A DNA stretch of 24,868 nt from a virus. The notes beneath the pieces were generated by a model. The model was not told where the DNA came from, did no database searches, and saw only the letters and a program-made list of their open reading frames with translations. Positions 1 to 7,695 of this stretch are shown piece after piece (positions within the stretch are counted from its first letter, which is position 1; every line of letters starts with the position of its first letter). The translations under genes were made by a program, and so were the position numbers. Location: the IMG/VR virus record IMGVR_UViG_3300035180_000393, positions 1 to 24,868 of that record; one strand, 5' to 3'.

Positions 1-640
1 CGCCAGTACCAGCAGCAATGCTATCACCAACAACGCAAACTGATGCGGAGCTTACATCCTTTGTAGAGCCAAAAATAGCAACTGGACTATACATTTTTGC
101 CTCATAAGATTGCCCTGCGGCAGCGTTAGCTAATGCTCCAGTACCCGTTGTTAGGTCTGAATTTGCCGCACTGTATGACCCTAAAGTCGTTCCAAGGCTC
201 CCTTTATTCCATTTTTGACCTGATGTTACAGTTGGGCATGAGCGAATGTACGCAGTCGCGCCTGCTGGCAAATCAATTGGTATGGTGTCGCTGATAACAT
301 ATCCATTATTTTGAATAACGGCTGATGGATTCCCATTATTGAATGTTACAGGCCAAGTAACTCCGTTGTACTCAAATCCTGACGTAATCGTTATGGCGTT
401 ACCTGGTCCAGCCTGAGAAGCTGTATTTGTTGCATAATTGCCATATACTAGCTGAATATCAAAGGTAGCCGATGGAAATACGTGCGGCTCTCTATAAGTA
501 GTTGATAAGTCCGTGCCATTGGATAAATAGGATGAAGTATATACAACCGATTGGCTTACATTCTGTGATTTTCCAAGTGCGCCTAGTCGTCTTTTATATA
601 TCGCAGTGTTTATAACTTGCAGTACATTCTCATTAGCCAT
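1..640 (-). CDS. Fibre-like tail protein with SGNH hydrolase domain (partial, 3' end outside window)
   Basis: An open frame starts at ATG 640 (MANENVLQVINTA) and stays open for 213 codons to the window edge. The first ~190 residues are a Thr/Ser/Gly-rich, beta-like region such as is seen in fibre proteins. Close to the edge the translation reads VCVVGDSIAAGTG, which matches block I of SGNH/GDSL esterases: hydrophobic strand, Gly-Asp-Ser, then small residues, with the Ser of GDS as the expected nucleophile. Blocks III and V (the catalytic Asp/His) would lie outside the window. It starts 2 bases after the stop of the preceding gene and is the last gene of the tail module visible here. Such domains in tail proteins commonly remove acetyl or acyl groups from surface polysaccharide, which is the inferred role. 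The SGNH call rests on one motif; the fibre call rests on position and composition. Confidence 0.72.
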   Translation of the reverse strand, partial: MANENVLQVINTAIYKRRLGALGKSQNVSQSVVYTSSYLSNGTDLSTTYREPHVFPSATFDIQLVYGNYATNTASQAGPGNAITITSGFEYNGVTWPVTFNNGNPSAVIQNNGYVISDTIPIDLPAGATAYIRSCPTVTSGQKWNKGSLGTTLGSYSAANSDLTTGTGALANAAAGQSYEAKMYSPVAIFGSTKDVSSASVCVVGDSIAAGTG

Positions 641-642
641 AA

Positions 643-936
643 TTAACCACACACAGTAAAGTAAGAAGTAGTCGAAGCGCCAGCAGTGCGCGTGACACGG
701 ATATGTGAACAGCCAGCGTCCAGCCTAACGCCTTGGCTTGTCGTTGTCGTAAGCAGCGGCGTGTCGTAAGTTAGCCCACCGTCAAATGACTGGTCAAGCA
801 CGAGCGTGTCGCCTGCGGTGACGAATAGCTTTACGATTGAGGGGAGTGGTGACCCATCCATAAGTTGAACTATAGGAGTCCCATTTGTTAAAATCACGGG
901 GCCGATGACTAACCCTTGCATGACTGTAGATGACAT
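643..936 (-). CDS. Small tail-module protein, function unknown
   Basis: A 97-residue protein that I do not recognise. It has no transmembrane segment and is rich in Thr, Gly and Val, with a pattern suggesting an all-beta fold (for example LPSIVKLFVTAGDTLVLDQS in the middle). A good ribosome site (AAGGGAT) lies just before ATG 936. It sits between the membrane/coiled-coil gene and the SGNH hydrolase gene, and its stop is 2 bases from the next start, so it is probably co-translated with the hydrolase. A small structural or fibre-attachment protein is the natural inference, without direct evidence. A single Cys occurs near each of positions 76 and 96. Confidence 0.7.
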   Translation of the reverse strand: MSSTVMQGLVIGPVILTNGTPIVQLMDGSPLPSIVKLFVTAGDTLVLDQSFDGGLTYDTPLLTTTTSQGVRLDAGCSHIRVTRTAGASTTSYFTVCG

Positions 937-1030
937 AATTATCCCTTTCTATGGACGTAAAAAATAGGCAATGTGATGGATGCGTGCTAGTTTGTATTAT
1001 TTGTTTCGCTGACGTGCATCTTGTTCGTAA

Positions 1031-1342
1031 TCATGATTTGTGCGACTGGCCTGCCGCCATAATCAGCTTTTCGATATACCCAAACTTCTCATTCAAATAA
1101 CTTCGGTTTTCTGCCATGATCCGTTCAATCTCTGGCTTTTTGTGATAGTCGCCAGCGATTTCAAGTTTTAACGATTCCAATTTTTCCGCGTCTTCTTTAT
1201 GTATTAAAAAAAGCATATCTATGTCCTTGCCTTGTTTAGCATCTTTCTGCGCTAATAGATACCCGATCACACCAACAACGCCACTGATTATAAAAATAAT
1301 TACTGTAACTACTGCCAAAAGCATATCGCTTGCCATATCCAC
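1031..1342 (-). CDS. Small N-terminally membrane-anchored coiled-coil protein
   Basis: A 103-residue protein. Residues ~7-31 form one strongly hydrophobic segment (MLLAVVTVIIFIISGVVGVI), followed by a charged, Lys/Glu-rich stretch (~32-95) that looks helical and may form a coiled coil. The layout (short N-terminus, one membrane helix, amphipathic helix) resembles small phage membrane proteins of the DUF2730 or holin-like type. Phages often carry lysis or membrane proteins among the tail fibre genes, so a role in lysis is possible but not shown. There is no second membrane span as in most holins and no lipobox. A 94-base stretch without a convincing gene follows its stop. Confidence 0.7.
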   Translation of the reverse strand: MDMASDMLLAVVTVIIFIISGVVGVIGYLLAQKDAKQGKDIDMLFLIHKEDAEKLESLKLEIAGDYHKKPEIERIMAENRSYLNEKFGYIEKLIMAAGQSHKS

Positions 1343-1383
1343 CCCAATTTATAGTTCAAAATCAGTTGCTTCGATTGTTTATT

Positions 1384-2046
1384 TTAGCCAGCTACCCATG
1401 CTGCGCCGTTGTAAAAAACGGGGCATTTGACAGCGCCACCGCCTGTCAGGGTGCCCAGGAACGTTGGCGCGGTGGCATCAGTGACGTATGTGGTCAGGCC
1501 TAGTACGCCCGCTGGCAGCGTTGCGACGGTGTAGCCTGTAGTGTTGATAAGTAGCGCTGCCTTTAGGTTAGCCAATGTCAGTTTTTTAAGCGTGAATGAT
1601 GTGGCGCTGTCTGCAATCGGTAACTCGTCCGCATTGACTGGCGTGGTTTTGCTGGTTGCGCCGTGAGTGGCCACTGCTAGCGGGATGTGTGAGTGGCGAT
1701 AATCCAGATAGCTGGTGACCGTAGATGCGCCTGTGACAACTGAGTACAGCGCGATGTTGCCAGCGGTAAAGCCTGTGGTATTAAAGCTGACTGTGCCTGC
1801 TGGGTTGACTTCGATATAGCAGGTGGTGCTGGCGGTTAGGGCGAGCGTGCCGTTGGCGATTTGTGTTATCGTGCCGTTAGCGTTAAACGCGCCGCCGTAA
1901 TATCCCCACGTAAGCGCCGATGATGTTGTACCACGCCTAGCGCCGAACATAGTCGGGCTTGCTGCGTTGAATGCGTCGTTTGCCGTAACTTCCTTTGCGG
2001 CCTGTGAGCTGCTGATAAGGTCGATATTCGATGTGCTTCCTGCCAT
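1384..2046 (-). CDS. Tail fibre-type protein
   Basis: A 220-residue protein rich in Thr, Ala, Ser and Gly with no membrane segment. The N-terminal SSQAAKEVTANDAFNAASP resembles the start of phage fibre and DUF2793-like proteins, where a helical attachment segment is followed by beta structure. The C-terminus (PTFLGTLTGGGAVKCPVFYN, then GAAWVAG) is the type of sheet-forming end found in many tail fibre and tail spike proteins (chemical-shift-like 'PVFYNGA.W' closing strand). ATG 2046 is preceded by a TTGGGGT ribosome site. It lies directly downstream of the central tail protein gene, the usual place for a fibre. The receptor is unknown. Confidence 0.72.
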   Translation of the reverse strand: MAGSTSNIDLISSSQAAKEVTANDAFNAASPTMFGARRGTTSSALTWGYYGGAFNANGTITQIANGTLALTASTTCYIEVNPAGTVSFNTTGFTAGNIALYSVVTGASTVTSYLDYRHSHIPLAVATHGATSKTTPVNADELPIADSATSFTLKKLTLANLKAALLINTTGYTVATLPAGVLGLTTYVTDATAPTFLGTLTGGGAVKCPVFYNGAAWVAG

Positions 2047-2079
2047 TATTTACCCCAATAAAAATAATTTATATTACAA

Positions 2080-5000
2080 TTATACTGTAGCAACCCCAGC
2101 GAAACCGCGTCCAACTGAGGCAGATATTTGGTATATATTTACCGTTACGGCCGCCTGATTTGCTCCGAAGTCTGCAACCTGCATTGACGACGTGTAAGCA
2201 ACCGTCGGCGTAGTGCTGGTTAGTGTGCGTTTGACTGTCGTACCGCTCATAATGTCGATTGAATAGCTCTCAGTTGTTTCGCCAAGCGGAACGTCTGTAT
2301 TATTACTCCACGATCCACCGATACGAGTGCGCCGCGTCCAGTTTATTGTAAGGTTTCCAGAAGCGTCACGACCTCCGCCTATTCCAACTGGTGATAATGG
2401 TTTCAATCCAACTGCCGTATTAGTAAATGTGATAAGTGGCGCCGCTGAAAATAGCTGATTATTTGATACGCCTTTGTAATAACGCGCTAAACCAACTTCA
2501 GTTAACGATGAAGCAAGTCGCTGTATAGTTGAGGTTGACAAGAATACAAATCTTTGCCCTGAAGTATGCCCGCTGATATATTGCTCGGTACCAACTCTAC
2601 CTCGTAATAAGCCGCTGAGAACATAGGTATTTGCCGCCGTCAGTGTTGCGTTTCTGAATTGCAGCACTTCATTGCCGATAACGCATCCGTTTTGCCCGTT
2701 CAGAACGTCAATATACTGCACACTGGCTAATGTTCCGCTGTCAACCACTACCGTGACCGTGTTTATTTCATCAAATACGTTTCCGCCTGTAAAGTTACCT
2801 AAAACACTGGTTGCAGTACCCAATACCGCACCGATAGGGAACGTTTCAACGGCGTTATAGCTGATGTTGTCAGTCGATTTTACCAGCGCACCGCCCGTCC
2901 ACCCTGACGAATATCCATCGGCAGCAGTGTAAAACCCCGCATCGTCGTCTGCATCATTTAACAAAGGAATATCCAGCAACTCTACGTGCGTATTGCCGTC
3001 GGATGATACCGTAGTTACCACAGATACAGACGCAACACTTGCCGCTGCTGTTTGCGTGTAAATGCTTGGATCGTCAGCCACCCCCTCAAAATCTATTACC
3101 CCGCCGAGCTTTTCTGTGCGCTTAGTAATTATCAAGTTATATGATACGCCGTTTGACTTGGTAATCTGCACTACGTCTGTCGGGTCTATATAATCATACT
3201 TGCGTGACGTGGAGAACTTAGTTGTGTTACGCGACGTCCACGCTACATAAAGGTTTACGTCAGCGACTTGTTTTGCTTTCGTGTCGCTCATGGCGATAGG
3301 AAGCTGCAAATCAAGCGTTTGCTGGCTGTTGGTAACTTGCCTGGCCGAGTATTGCGCACCTAATAGGTAATTGTTGCCCGTGTTGTAATAGCCTACGTTA
3401 ACGACTTTCGGCAATTCAAGCTCTTGCACTCGTGTTAAATCTACCACGGCAGGAACACTGCTGTTATTGGAGTCGTGCGCTGATAAATCGTCCTCGCTGA
3501 TAACAATAGGTGTACGTGTTCCGCGCTTGACGAACTTGATAATGTTATCTGACTCAACCGCATCAAAATAGAATACCTTTTGCAACGGCTCAATTGCGCC
3601 TCGTGCGCTTACTTGCGTCCCGACAATATACCCGTCAACAGTATCAGTTAATCCGCTTGCATCAATGCTTGTAACTCCCATTTGAGAGCATAGAGATGTT
3701 ACGATACTGCTTAGTTGTGGAGGTGTGCTACTAATGATATTTGCCGCCAAGAATAGCGCTGTGAAGCTATCGCCAGTACGTAATGACGAGCCGTAAGCAT
3801 ATATATAACTGTTGGCACAATTGAAATACATTGTAACCGACGAAATTGTCGTCGTATTTATTAAAATAGGCGAAGATGAGTTTGTAACATCAACAACGTA
3901 AACATCGTATGATGCATTGCCAAGAATCAGGAAATTGCCTTGCAATACAGATTGAGAACTCGCAAAATACCCAGACAGGTAGCTTTTCTGTACAGGTGAT
4001 AACGGGTTTGAGTTGTCGTATATATAAAGTCCGCCAGACGAGCTTGCATATAGTAACGATCCGCTAAAAACTAGCGATATAGTAGAGATAGGAATTATTA
4101 CTTGCTGTGTCAGTGTCGTTTCGTCATAAACGTAAATACCTATTGTTGACACTACGTATAAATAACCACCGTTACAGTATAGGGCATTGATTTTAGTCGG
4201 GGTAATTGTTACTGTTTTAACAAGCGTTAATGGTGTAGTTGATCCACCGCTTGGTGCTAATGTCCATACTCTAACCTGCCCACCTGCCGCAGCTCCAGCA
4301 GAGTAACAAGCCAGTGAACTAACAGCAACAGTAGTATCAGCGTATGTTGCTGATGGATACGCATATTGCACTGGGCTGGATGGAGTGGAAATATCAATAA
4401 CGCGAATGCCAGCATAATTATCTTCTGTCTGATAAATAAGTGTTCCAGATGGATTTATTGCCGAATAGTTTGGGGTGTAATATCCGTCGCCGAAGTTGGT
4501 ATCAGCTACTAATATCGGCGCAGATGGATTATTTACGTTATAAACCTGCATTGATCCGTATGGTACGCTGCCACTACTTAATTCATGAGGCAATATCAGA
4601 TAATTCCCAACTGCAAATCCGCGTGATTTAGATCCGCCGCCTGATGTCGTTGATTGGGTTGTGAGTGTGGTTGTCAGCGTTCCGTTTTTAATTACCTCAA
4701 CCTCAATATTTGGTATTCTGTTCCCGTAATTTTCAAGCTGCATATTGTTGAATACAGCATACGCCTGGCCACGATACGCTGGAACATTGGCAGAGCCGAG
4801 ATATGACTGCATAGTCGGGTCAGGCATTTGCGTTTCGTTGCCAAGATATACGGTAGGTACAATGCCAGCACCCGCGATAATAGTGCCAGGGTCAGTGGAT
4901 GCGCCGTTGTAAATAAGTTTTCCATCAGCCCATATTCTGCCGATGCCCGTGATGGTGCCGACGCATAATGAAACAGCAAAGCTGGCTGAGTAGGTATAAC

Positions 5001-5289
5001 TAGTGTACGACTGGCTGTGAGGTGAACCTTTACCGCCTTGGCTTTGGGTGTGCGGAGTTTCTTGCAGTGGCGTTGACCATATCACGTTGCCAGCCGTTCG
5101 CAACGATCCGAATATCTGCGGAATAGGCTTGCCGTAGTTTGATACTTGCACCCTTGCGTCGCCTAATCGTGGGCCATAGCTGTGAGTATCATGGCCGAAT
5201 GCCCACTGCACCGCATAGCTTAGCGCATATGAAGCAACAGCAGAGTAGGCATATCCCGCTATTAACGTAAGTGTGGCTGGATCTGCCAT
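2080..5289 (-). CDS. Central tail-tip/host-specificity protein with inserted beta-propeller
   Basis: This 1069-residue protein is the central tail-tip (J-like) protein of the type shared with gene transfer agents. Residues 1-200 contain a hydrophobic, membrane-active-looking start, then RLGDARVQVSNYGKPIPQIF and GNVIWSTPLQE, hallmarks of the family. Residues ~545-700 (VDGYIVGTQVSARGAIEPLQ) match the Phage-tail_3-like domain. The C-terminal third is beta-rich with fibronectin-like strands. Between them, roughly 203-518, lies a run of about seven repeats of the form hydrophobic strand-GxLY-xxxGIxVYDxxNPxxP, typical of LVIVD-type beta-propellers. It starts 1 base inside the stop of the NlpC/P60 gene. 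Host recognition at the tail tip is the expected role; the propeller may carry the receptor-binding surface. Confidence 0.9.
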   Translation of the reverse strand: MADPATLTLIAGYAYSAVASYALSYAVQWAFGHDTHSYGPRLGDARVQVSNYGKPIPQIFGSLRTAGNVIWSTPLQETPHTQSQGGKGSPHSQSYTSYTYSASFAVSLCVGTITGIGRIWADGKLIYNGASTDPGTIIAGAGIVPTVYLGNETQMPDPTMQSYLGSANVPAYRGQAYAVFNNMQLENYGNRIPNIEVEVIKNGTLTTTLTTQSTTSGGGSKSRGFAVGNYLILPHELSSGSVPYGSMQVYNVNNPSAPILVADTNFGDGYYTPNYSAINPSGTLIYQTEDNYAGIRVIDISTPSSPVQYAYPSATYADTTVAVSSLACYSAGAAAGGQVRVWTLAPSGGSTTPLTLVKTVTITPTKINALYCNGGYLYVVSTIGIYVYDETTLTQQVIIPISTISLVFSGSLLYASSSGGLYIYDNSNPLSPVQKSYLSGYFASSQSVLQGNFLILGNASYDVYVVDVTNSSSPILINTTTISSVTMYFNCANSYIYAYGSSLRTGDSFTALFLAANIISSTPPQLSSIVTSLCSQMGVTSIDASGLTDTVDGYIVGTQVSARGAIEPLQKVFYFDAVESDNIIKFVKRGTRTPIVISEDDLSAHDSNNSSVPAVVDLTRVQELELPKVVNVGYYNTGNNYLLGAQYSARQVTNSQQTLDLQLPIAMSDTKAKQVADVNLYVAWTSRNTTKFSTSRKYDYIDPTDVVQITKSNGVSYNLIITKRTEKLGGVIDFEGVADDPSIYTQTAAASVASVSVVTTVSSDGNTHVELLDIPLLNDADDDAGFYTAADGYSSGWTGGALVKSTDNISYNAVETFPIGAVLGTATSVLGNFTGGNVFDEINTVTVVVDSGTLASVQYIDVLNGQNGCVIGNEVLQFRNATLTAANTYVLSGLLRGRVGTEQYISGHTSGQRFVFLSTSTIQRLASSLTEVGLARYYKGVSNNQLFSAAPLITFTNTAVGLKPLSPVGIGGGRDASGNLTINWTRRTRIGGSWSNNTDVPLGETTESYSIDIMSGTTVKRTLTSTTPTVAYTSSMQVADFGANQAAVTVNIYQISASVGRGFAGVATV
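3736..4683 (-). other. Beta-propeller domain inserted in central tail protein (LVIVD-type repeats)
   Basis: Encodes residues ~203-518 of the central tail protein. Repeats visible include MQVYNVNNPSAPILVAD, IRVIDISTPSSPVQYAY, IYVYDETTLTQQV, LYIYDNSNPLSPVQKSYL and VYVVDVTNSSSPILIN, each preceded by a strand with a small-residue/Leu/Tyr pattern. Spacing of about 40-45 residues fits one propeller blade each and about seven blades in total. Flanking sequence on both sides (IPNIEVEVI before, PPQLSSIVTSLCSQMG after) is normally contiguous in the family, so this is an insertion. Blade number is estimated by eye. Confidence 0.7.
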
Positions 5290-5696
5290 TAGTCTAAACC
5301 TCTAAAACGATAAATCTTGCGTATGCTCGACCGCCACTTGTCGTTTAAGTCATGCTCGACGACTTTTCTGCACTCGAATGTAGCGTGAATGATTGAATTG
5401 GTTGATGTGGCGATAGCTACGTGCTGCGGGTCAACGTCAAAGGTCATAAGCAATACGCACCCATCCTCAATCTCACCGATAACGTCAAGGTTTGCGTCAA
5501 GATGTCGCTCAAAGTCCGATCCGCTTGGAACTCGTGAATACCCTTGTACATCGTAATGCTGCAAGCCTAAGTCACGCGCCACGCATATCAGCAGACCAGC
5601 ACAGTCTATGCCAACACCTTTTACACGCGCCTGATGATGGAACGGCGTACCCATGTACTCACGCGCCGTATTGATTATGTCTTGCCTTGTGGTCAT
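5289..5696 (-). CDS. NlpC/P60-family tail-tip peptidase
   Basis: A 135-residue protein matching the phage/GTA NlpC/P60 peptidase family in full length. The catalytic Cys is in GIDCAGL (C32), the first His in PQHVAIA (H92) and a second His in IIHATFE (H104). The N-terminal TAREYMGTPFHHQAR is the usual lead-in. These enzymes cleave the gamma-D-Glu to diamino-acid bond or amide bonds of peptidoglycan, and in tails they help the tube pass the cell wall during infection. The gene overlaps the central tail protein by one base (stop/start) and abuts the BR0599-type gene upstream, the same order as in GTA-like tail modules. All active-site residues look intact. Confidence 0.92.
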   Translation of the reverse strand: MTTRQDIINTAREYMGTPFHHQARVKGVGIDCAGLLICVARDLGLQHYDVQGYSRVPSGSDFERHLDANLDVIGEIEDGCVLLMTFDVDPQHVAIATSTNSIIHATFECRKVVEHDLNDKWRSSIRKIYRFRGLD

Positions 5697-6784
5697 TATC
5701 CGTGCGCCATTAAAGAATCAGAGCCAGGTATAAATGGCTCGCCTCGAAAGTTAATCACGTTGTTAAATCTGCTTATGCAGGTTTGCAATTGTTTGTCACA
5801 CCCTGCTTGTATGGTGTAAGTGTCGCCCACTGAAACCTGATAAGGTGCTGGCTGGAATAGCTCTACATATCCTATATTGTACAGCTTTACTTCCATTTGC
5901 AGCCCAAGATTTAAGCCTGAAGTCCACTGTACAATTCCGCCTTGAAAATACTCGCTTTGTGGCATAAGCGTAGCAATACCGCCGCTGGCATAGGCTGAAT
6001 ATAACCCGCCTGCAACGCTAGTGTCGCAATTAATGGTGAAATTGTTTACGTCGACATAAGTAACTTGGAATGTTTTGCCGTTAATCTGTGTCATACCAAC
6101 AACACCGCTGATAGCTACTTGCTGGCCGCTGCTAAATCCGTGCGCAGGACAAGTGACTTGGGCGGACGTGGCTTGTGTAATCCCTGTGATGGTTTTTTGT
6201 GTAGTTGAGTTGGTTTGCGTTAATGTTGTATCATCCCATGCCTTAACACTTATTGCCGTAGTGACTGATCCGTTAAAAATAAACGGTGTTAATACCACCT
6301 TGCATCGAGCGTCACCTAGCTTTGCGCGACATGATGCGGTGTAATATTCTAGGATATTTTGCTGCAATGGCTGGGTCATGCCCCGTAATTCTGCGACAAA
6401 TAGTGACCGTTTGGTGTTGACGTTGCCGAGTACGCCGTTGCGCACACTCATAGCGCCTTGGGTAAGGTCTTGGTAATTAACCGCCATAACCTGAATTTGC
6501 GCGTCATCCCAAAGCCCCGCAATTAAGTCTGCCTCGGTGATGGCTGGGCTGGATAACATGCCCTGTGCTTCCAGGTTATCCACGTTAAGCGCGGCTGTTG
6601 TTTCTATATCTGATGATGTAAATCCAGAACTCGCAAGATAAGTAACGCCGTTATAAGTAATATCGCTGTCATGGTCTGTGAATCCAAATACGGTGCCAGA
6701 CTTTAATACAACATGCCACAGATAGGCGATTGTGGTTGTTTCTTGACCAAAGTGGCTAAGAAGTGCCGTGCTTGCTGTTTTCAT
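5696..6784 (-). CDS. Tail-tip protein, DUF2163/BR0599 family, with inserted module
   Basis: A 362-residue protein of the DUF2163 (N-terminal) plus phage BR0599 (C-terminal) type, a baseplate hub/adaptor protein of GTA-like tails. Visible signatures are LWHVVLKSGTVFGFTDHDSD near the start, SCRAKLGDARC (C152, C161) and AGCDKQLQTC (C329, C336) followed by NFRGEPFIPGSD. In GTA relatives these four Cys positions bind a metal cluster, which is inferred here. Residues ~198-275 (TGITQATSAQVTCPAHGF onward) are extra relative to the family and closely resemble a module in the neighbouring DUF2460 gene. Start and stop codons overlap both neighbours, so translation is coupled. Confidence 0.9.
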   Translation of the reverse strand: MKTASTALLSHFGQETTTIAYLWHVVLKSGTVFGFTDHDSDITYNGVTYLASSGFTSSDIETTAALNVDNLEAQGMLSSPAITEADLIAGLWDDAQIQVMAVNYQDLTQGAMSVRNGVLGNVNTKRSLFVAELRGMTQPLQQNILEYYTASCRAKLGDARCKVVLTPFIFNGSVTTAISVKAWDDTTLTQTNSTTQKTITGITQATSAQVTCPAHGFSSGQQVAISGVVGMTQINGKTFQVTYVDVNNFTINCDTSVAGGLYSAYASGGIATLMPQSEYFQGGIVQWTSGLNLGLQMEVKLYNIGYVELFQPAPYQVSVGDTYTIQAGCDKQLQTCISRFNNVINFRGEPFIPGSDSLMAHG

Positions 6785-7695
6785 TATACGCGCACCTCGA
6801 TTATCGGCAGTCTTGCAACGTAAAAATAGCCACCTGCGACCACTCCTGGAGTGCTGATATTTGCGCCATCAAAACGCGCGCTGAATTTGTCCGTATCGAA
6901 GCGCACAGGAACGTCAAACTCACCCGTCCATGTCAACGAGTCACCTGATTGCGGAAACTTCTGTACAGCCCCGCCTGATGTGTATGCGGTGTATGTTGTG
7001 GTGTTTTCTATGCTGAATTGAGTTGCATTTATTACAGAAACCGTATGAAGAATGCCGTTTACTTGCGTCATACCAACAACGCCAGTTATCATTACCTGCC
7101 AACCCGTTGTCAGCCCGTGCGCTGTCGATGTCGTCACCACACCAGCGGTTGCTTGCGTGATTGCGCTAATGCTTACGACCAAATCATTTACAAAGGTAAT
7201 TAGCCCTGTTGTGGTGTCTATTGAATAATTGCCGTTGGCACCTCCAGCGGTTGCCAGTACGCCATTGCGGTAAATCTTTGTTGTTCCAGTAACAGGCTTA
7301 CGTATCTGCCTATATTCATACGCACCACCTGACGAATATGACTTATACATCTGGTACACGCTGTTGCCGTTACCCGTTCCCACGTTGGTCGGTGTTGATG
7401 TCTGGTTCGTTGTCGCCAGAACACCAAATCCGCCATCTTGGTAATCCATCCAATCCTTGTATCGGAAACCAATAGCCCTGCCTTTACGCGCACGAAAAAA
7501 CTTGTTAAGCGTATCGGCTTCTGACTGAACCACAACCCTATCGCCTAGGTTCCAGTTTCCGCGTCCGTTCACCCAATTTGAATTGCGCGACTCATAGCCA
7601 GAGTTTAGCGTGACAATATCAGTTGAGTAGCCAGCGCCGCCATCTGTACCATAAAGGATTAAGCCGTCATTGATGCGAACCTCTACAAATGCCAT
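6784..7695 (-). CDS. Distal tail protein, DUF2460 family, with inserted module
   Basis: A 303-residue protein of the DUF2460 family, the distal tail protein of GTA-like siphophages that forms the ring at the end of the tube. Family marks are the N-terminal GGAGYSTDIVTLNSGYESRN, WNLGDRVV, the KGRAIGFRYKDWMDY segment (residues ~71-85) and the C-terminal FDVPVRFDTDKFS (260-272). Residues ~172-246 form an inserted module (SAITQATAGVVTTSTAHGLT onward) between two strands that are normally adjacent. The same module is found in the next gene. The gene begins 1 base from the tape measure stop and overlaps the next start. Confidence 0.9.
   Translation of the reverse strand: MAFVEVRINDGLILYGTDGGAGYSTDIVTLNSGYESRNSNWVNGRGNWNLGDRVVVQSEADTLNKFFRARKGRAIGFRYKDWMDYQDGGFGVLATTNQTSTPTNVGTGNGNSVYQMYKSYSSGGAYEYRQIRKPVTGTTKIYRNGVLATAGGANGNYSIDTTTGLITFVNDLVVSISAITQATAGVVTTSTAHGLTTGWQVMITGVVGMTQVNGILHTVSVINATQFSIENTTTYTAYTSGGAVQKFPQSGDSLTWTGEFDVPVRFDTDKFSARFDGANISTPGVVAGGYFYVARLPIIEVRV

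Noticed and set aside
987-1034. 15-codon minus-strand frame after the membrane/coiled-coil gene
   Set aside because: Overlaps the stop by ATGA but is too short and has no features; the 94 bases around it show no other gene.
4692-4979. 95-codon minus-strand frame inside the central tail protein
   Set aside because: Lies in an alternative frame of a well-supported gene; no ribosome site and no recognisable features.
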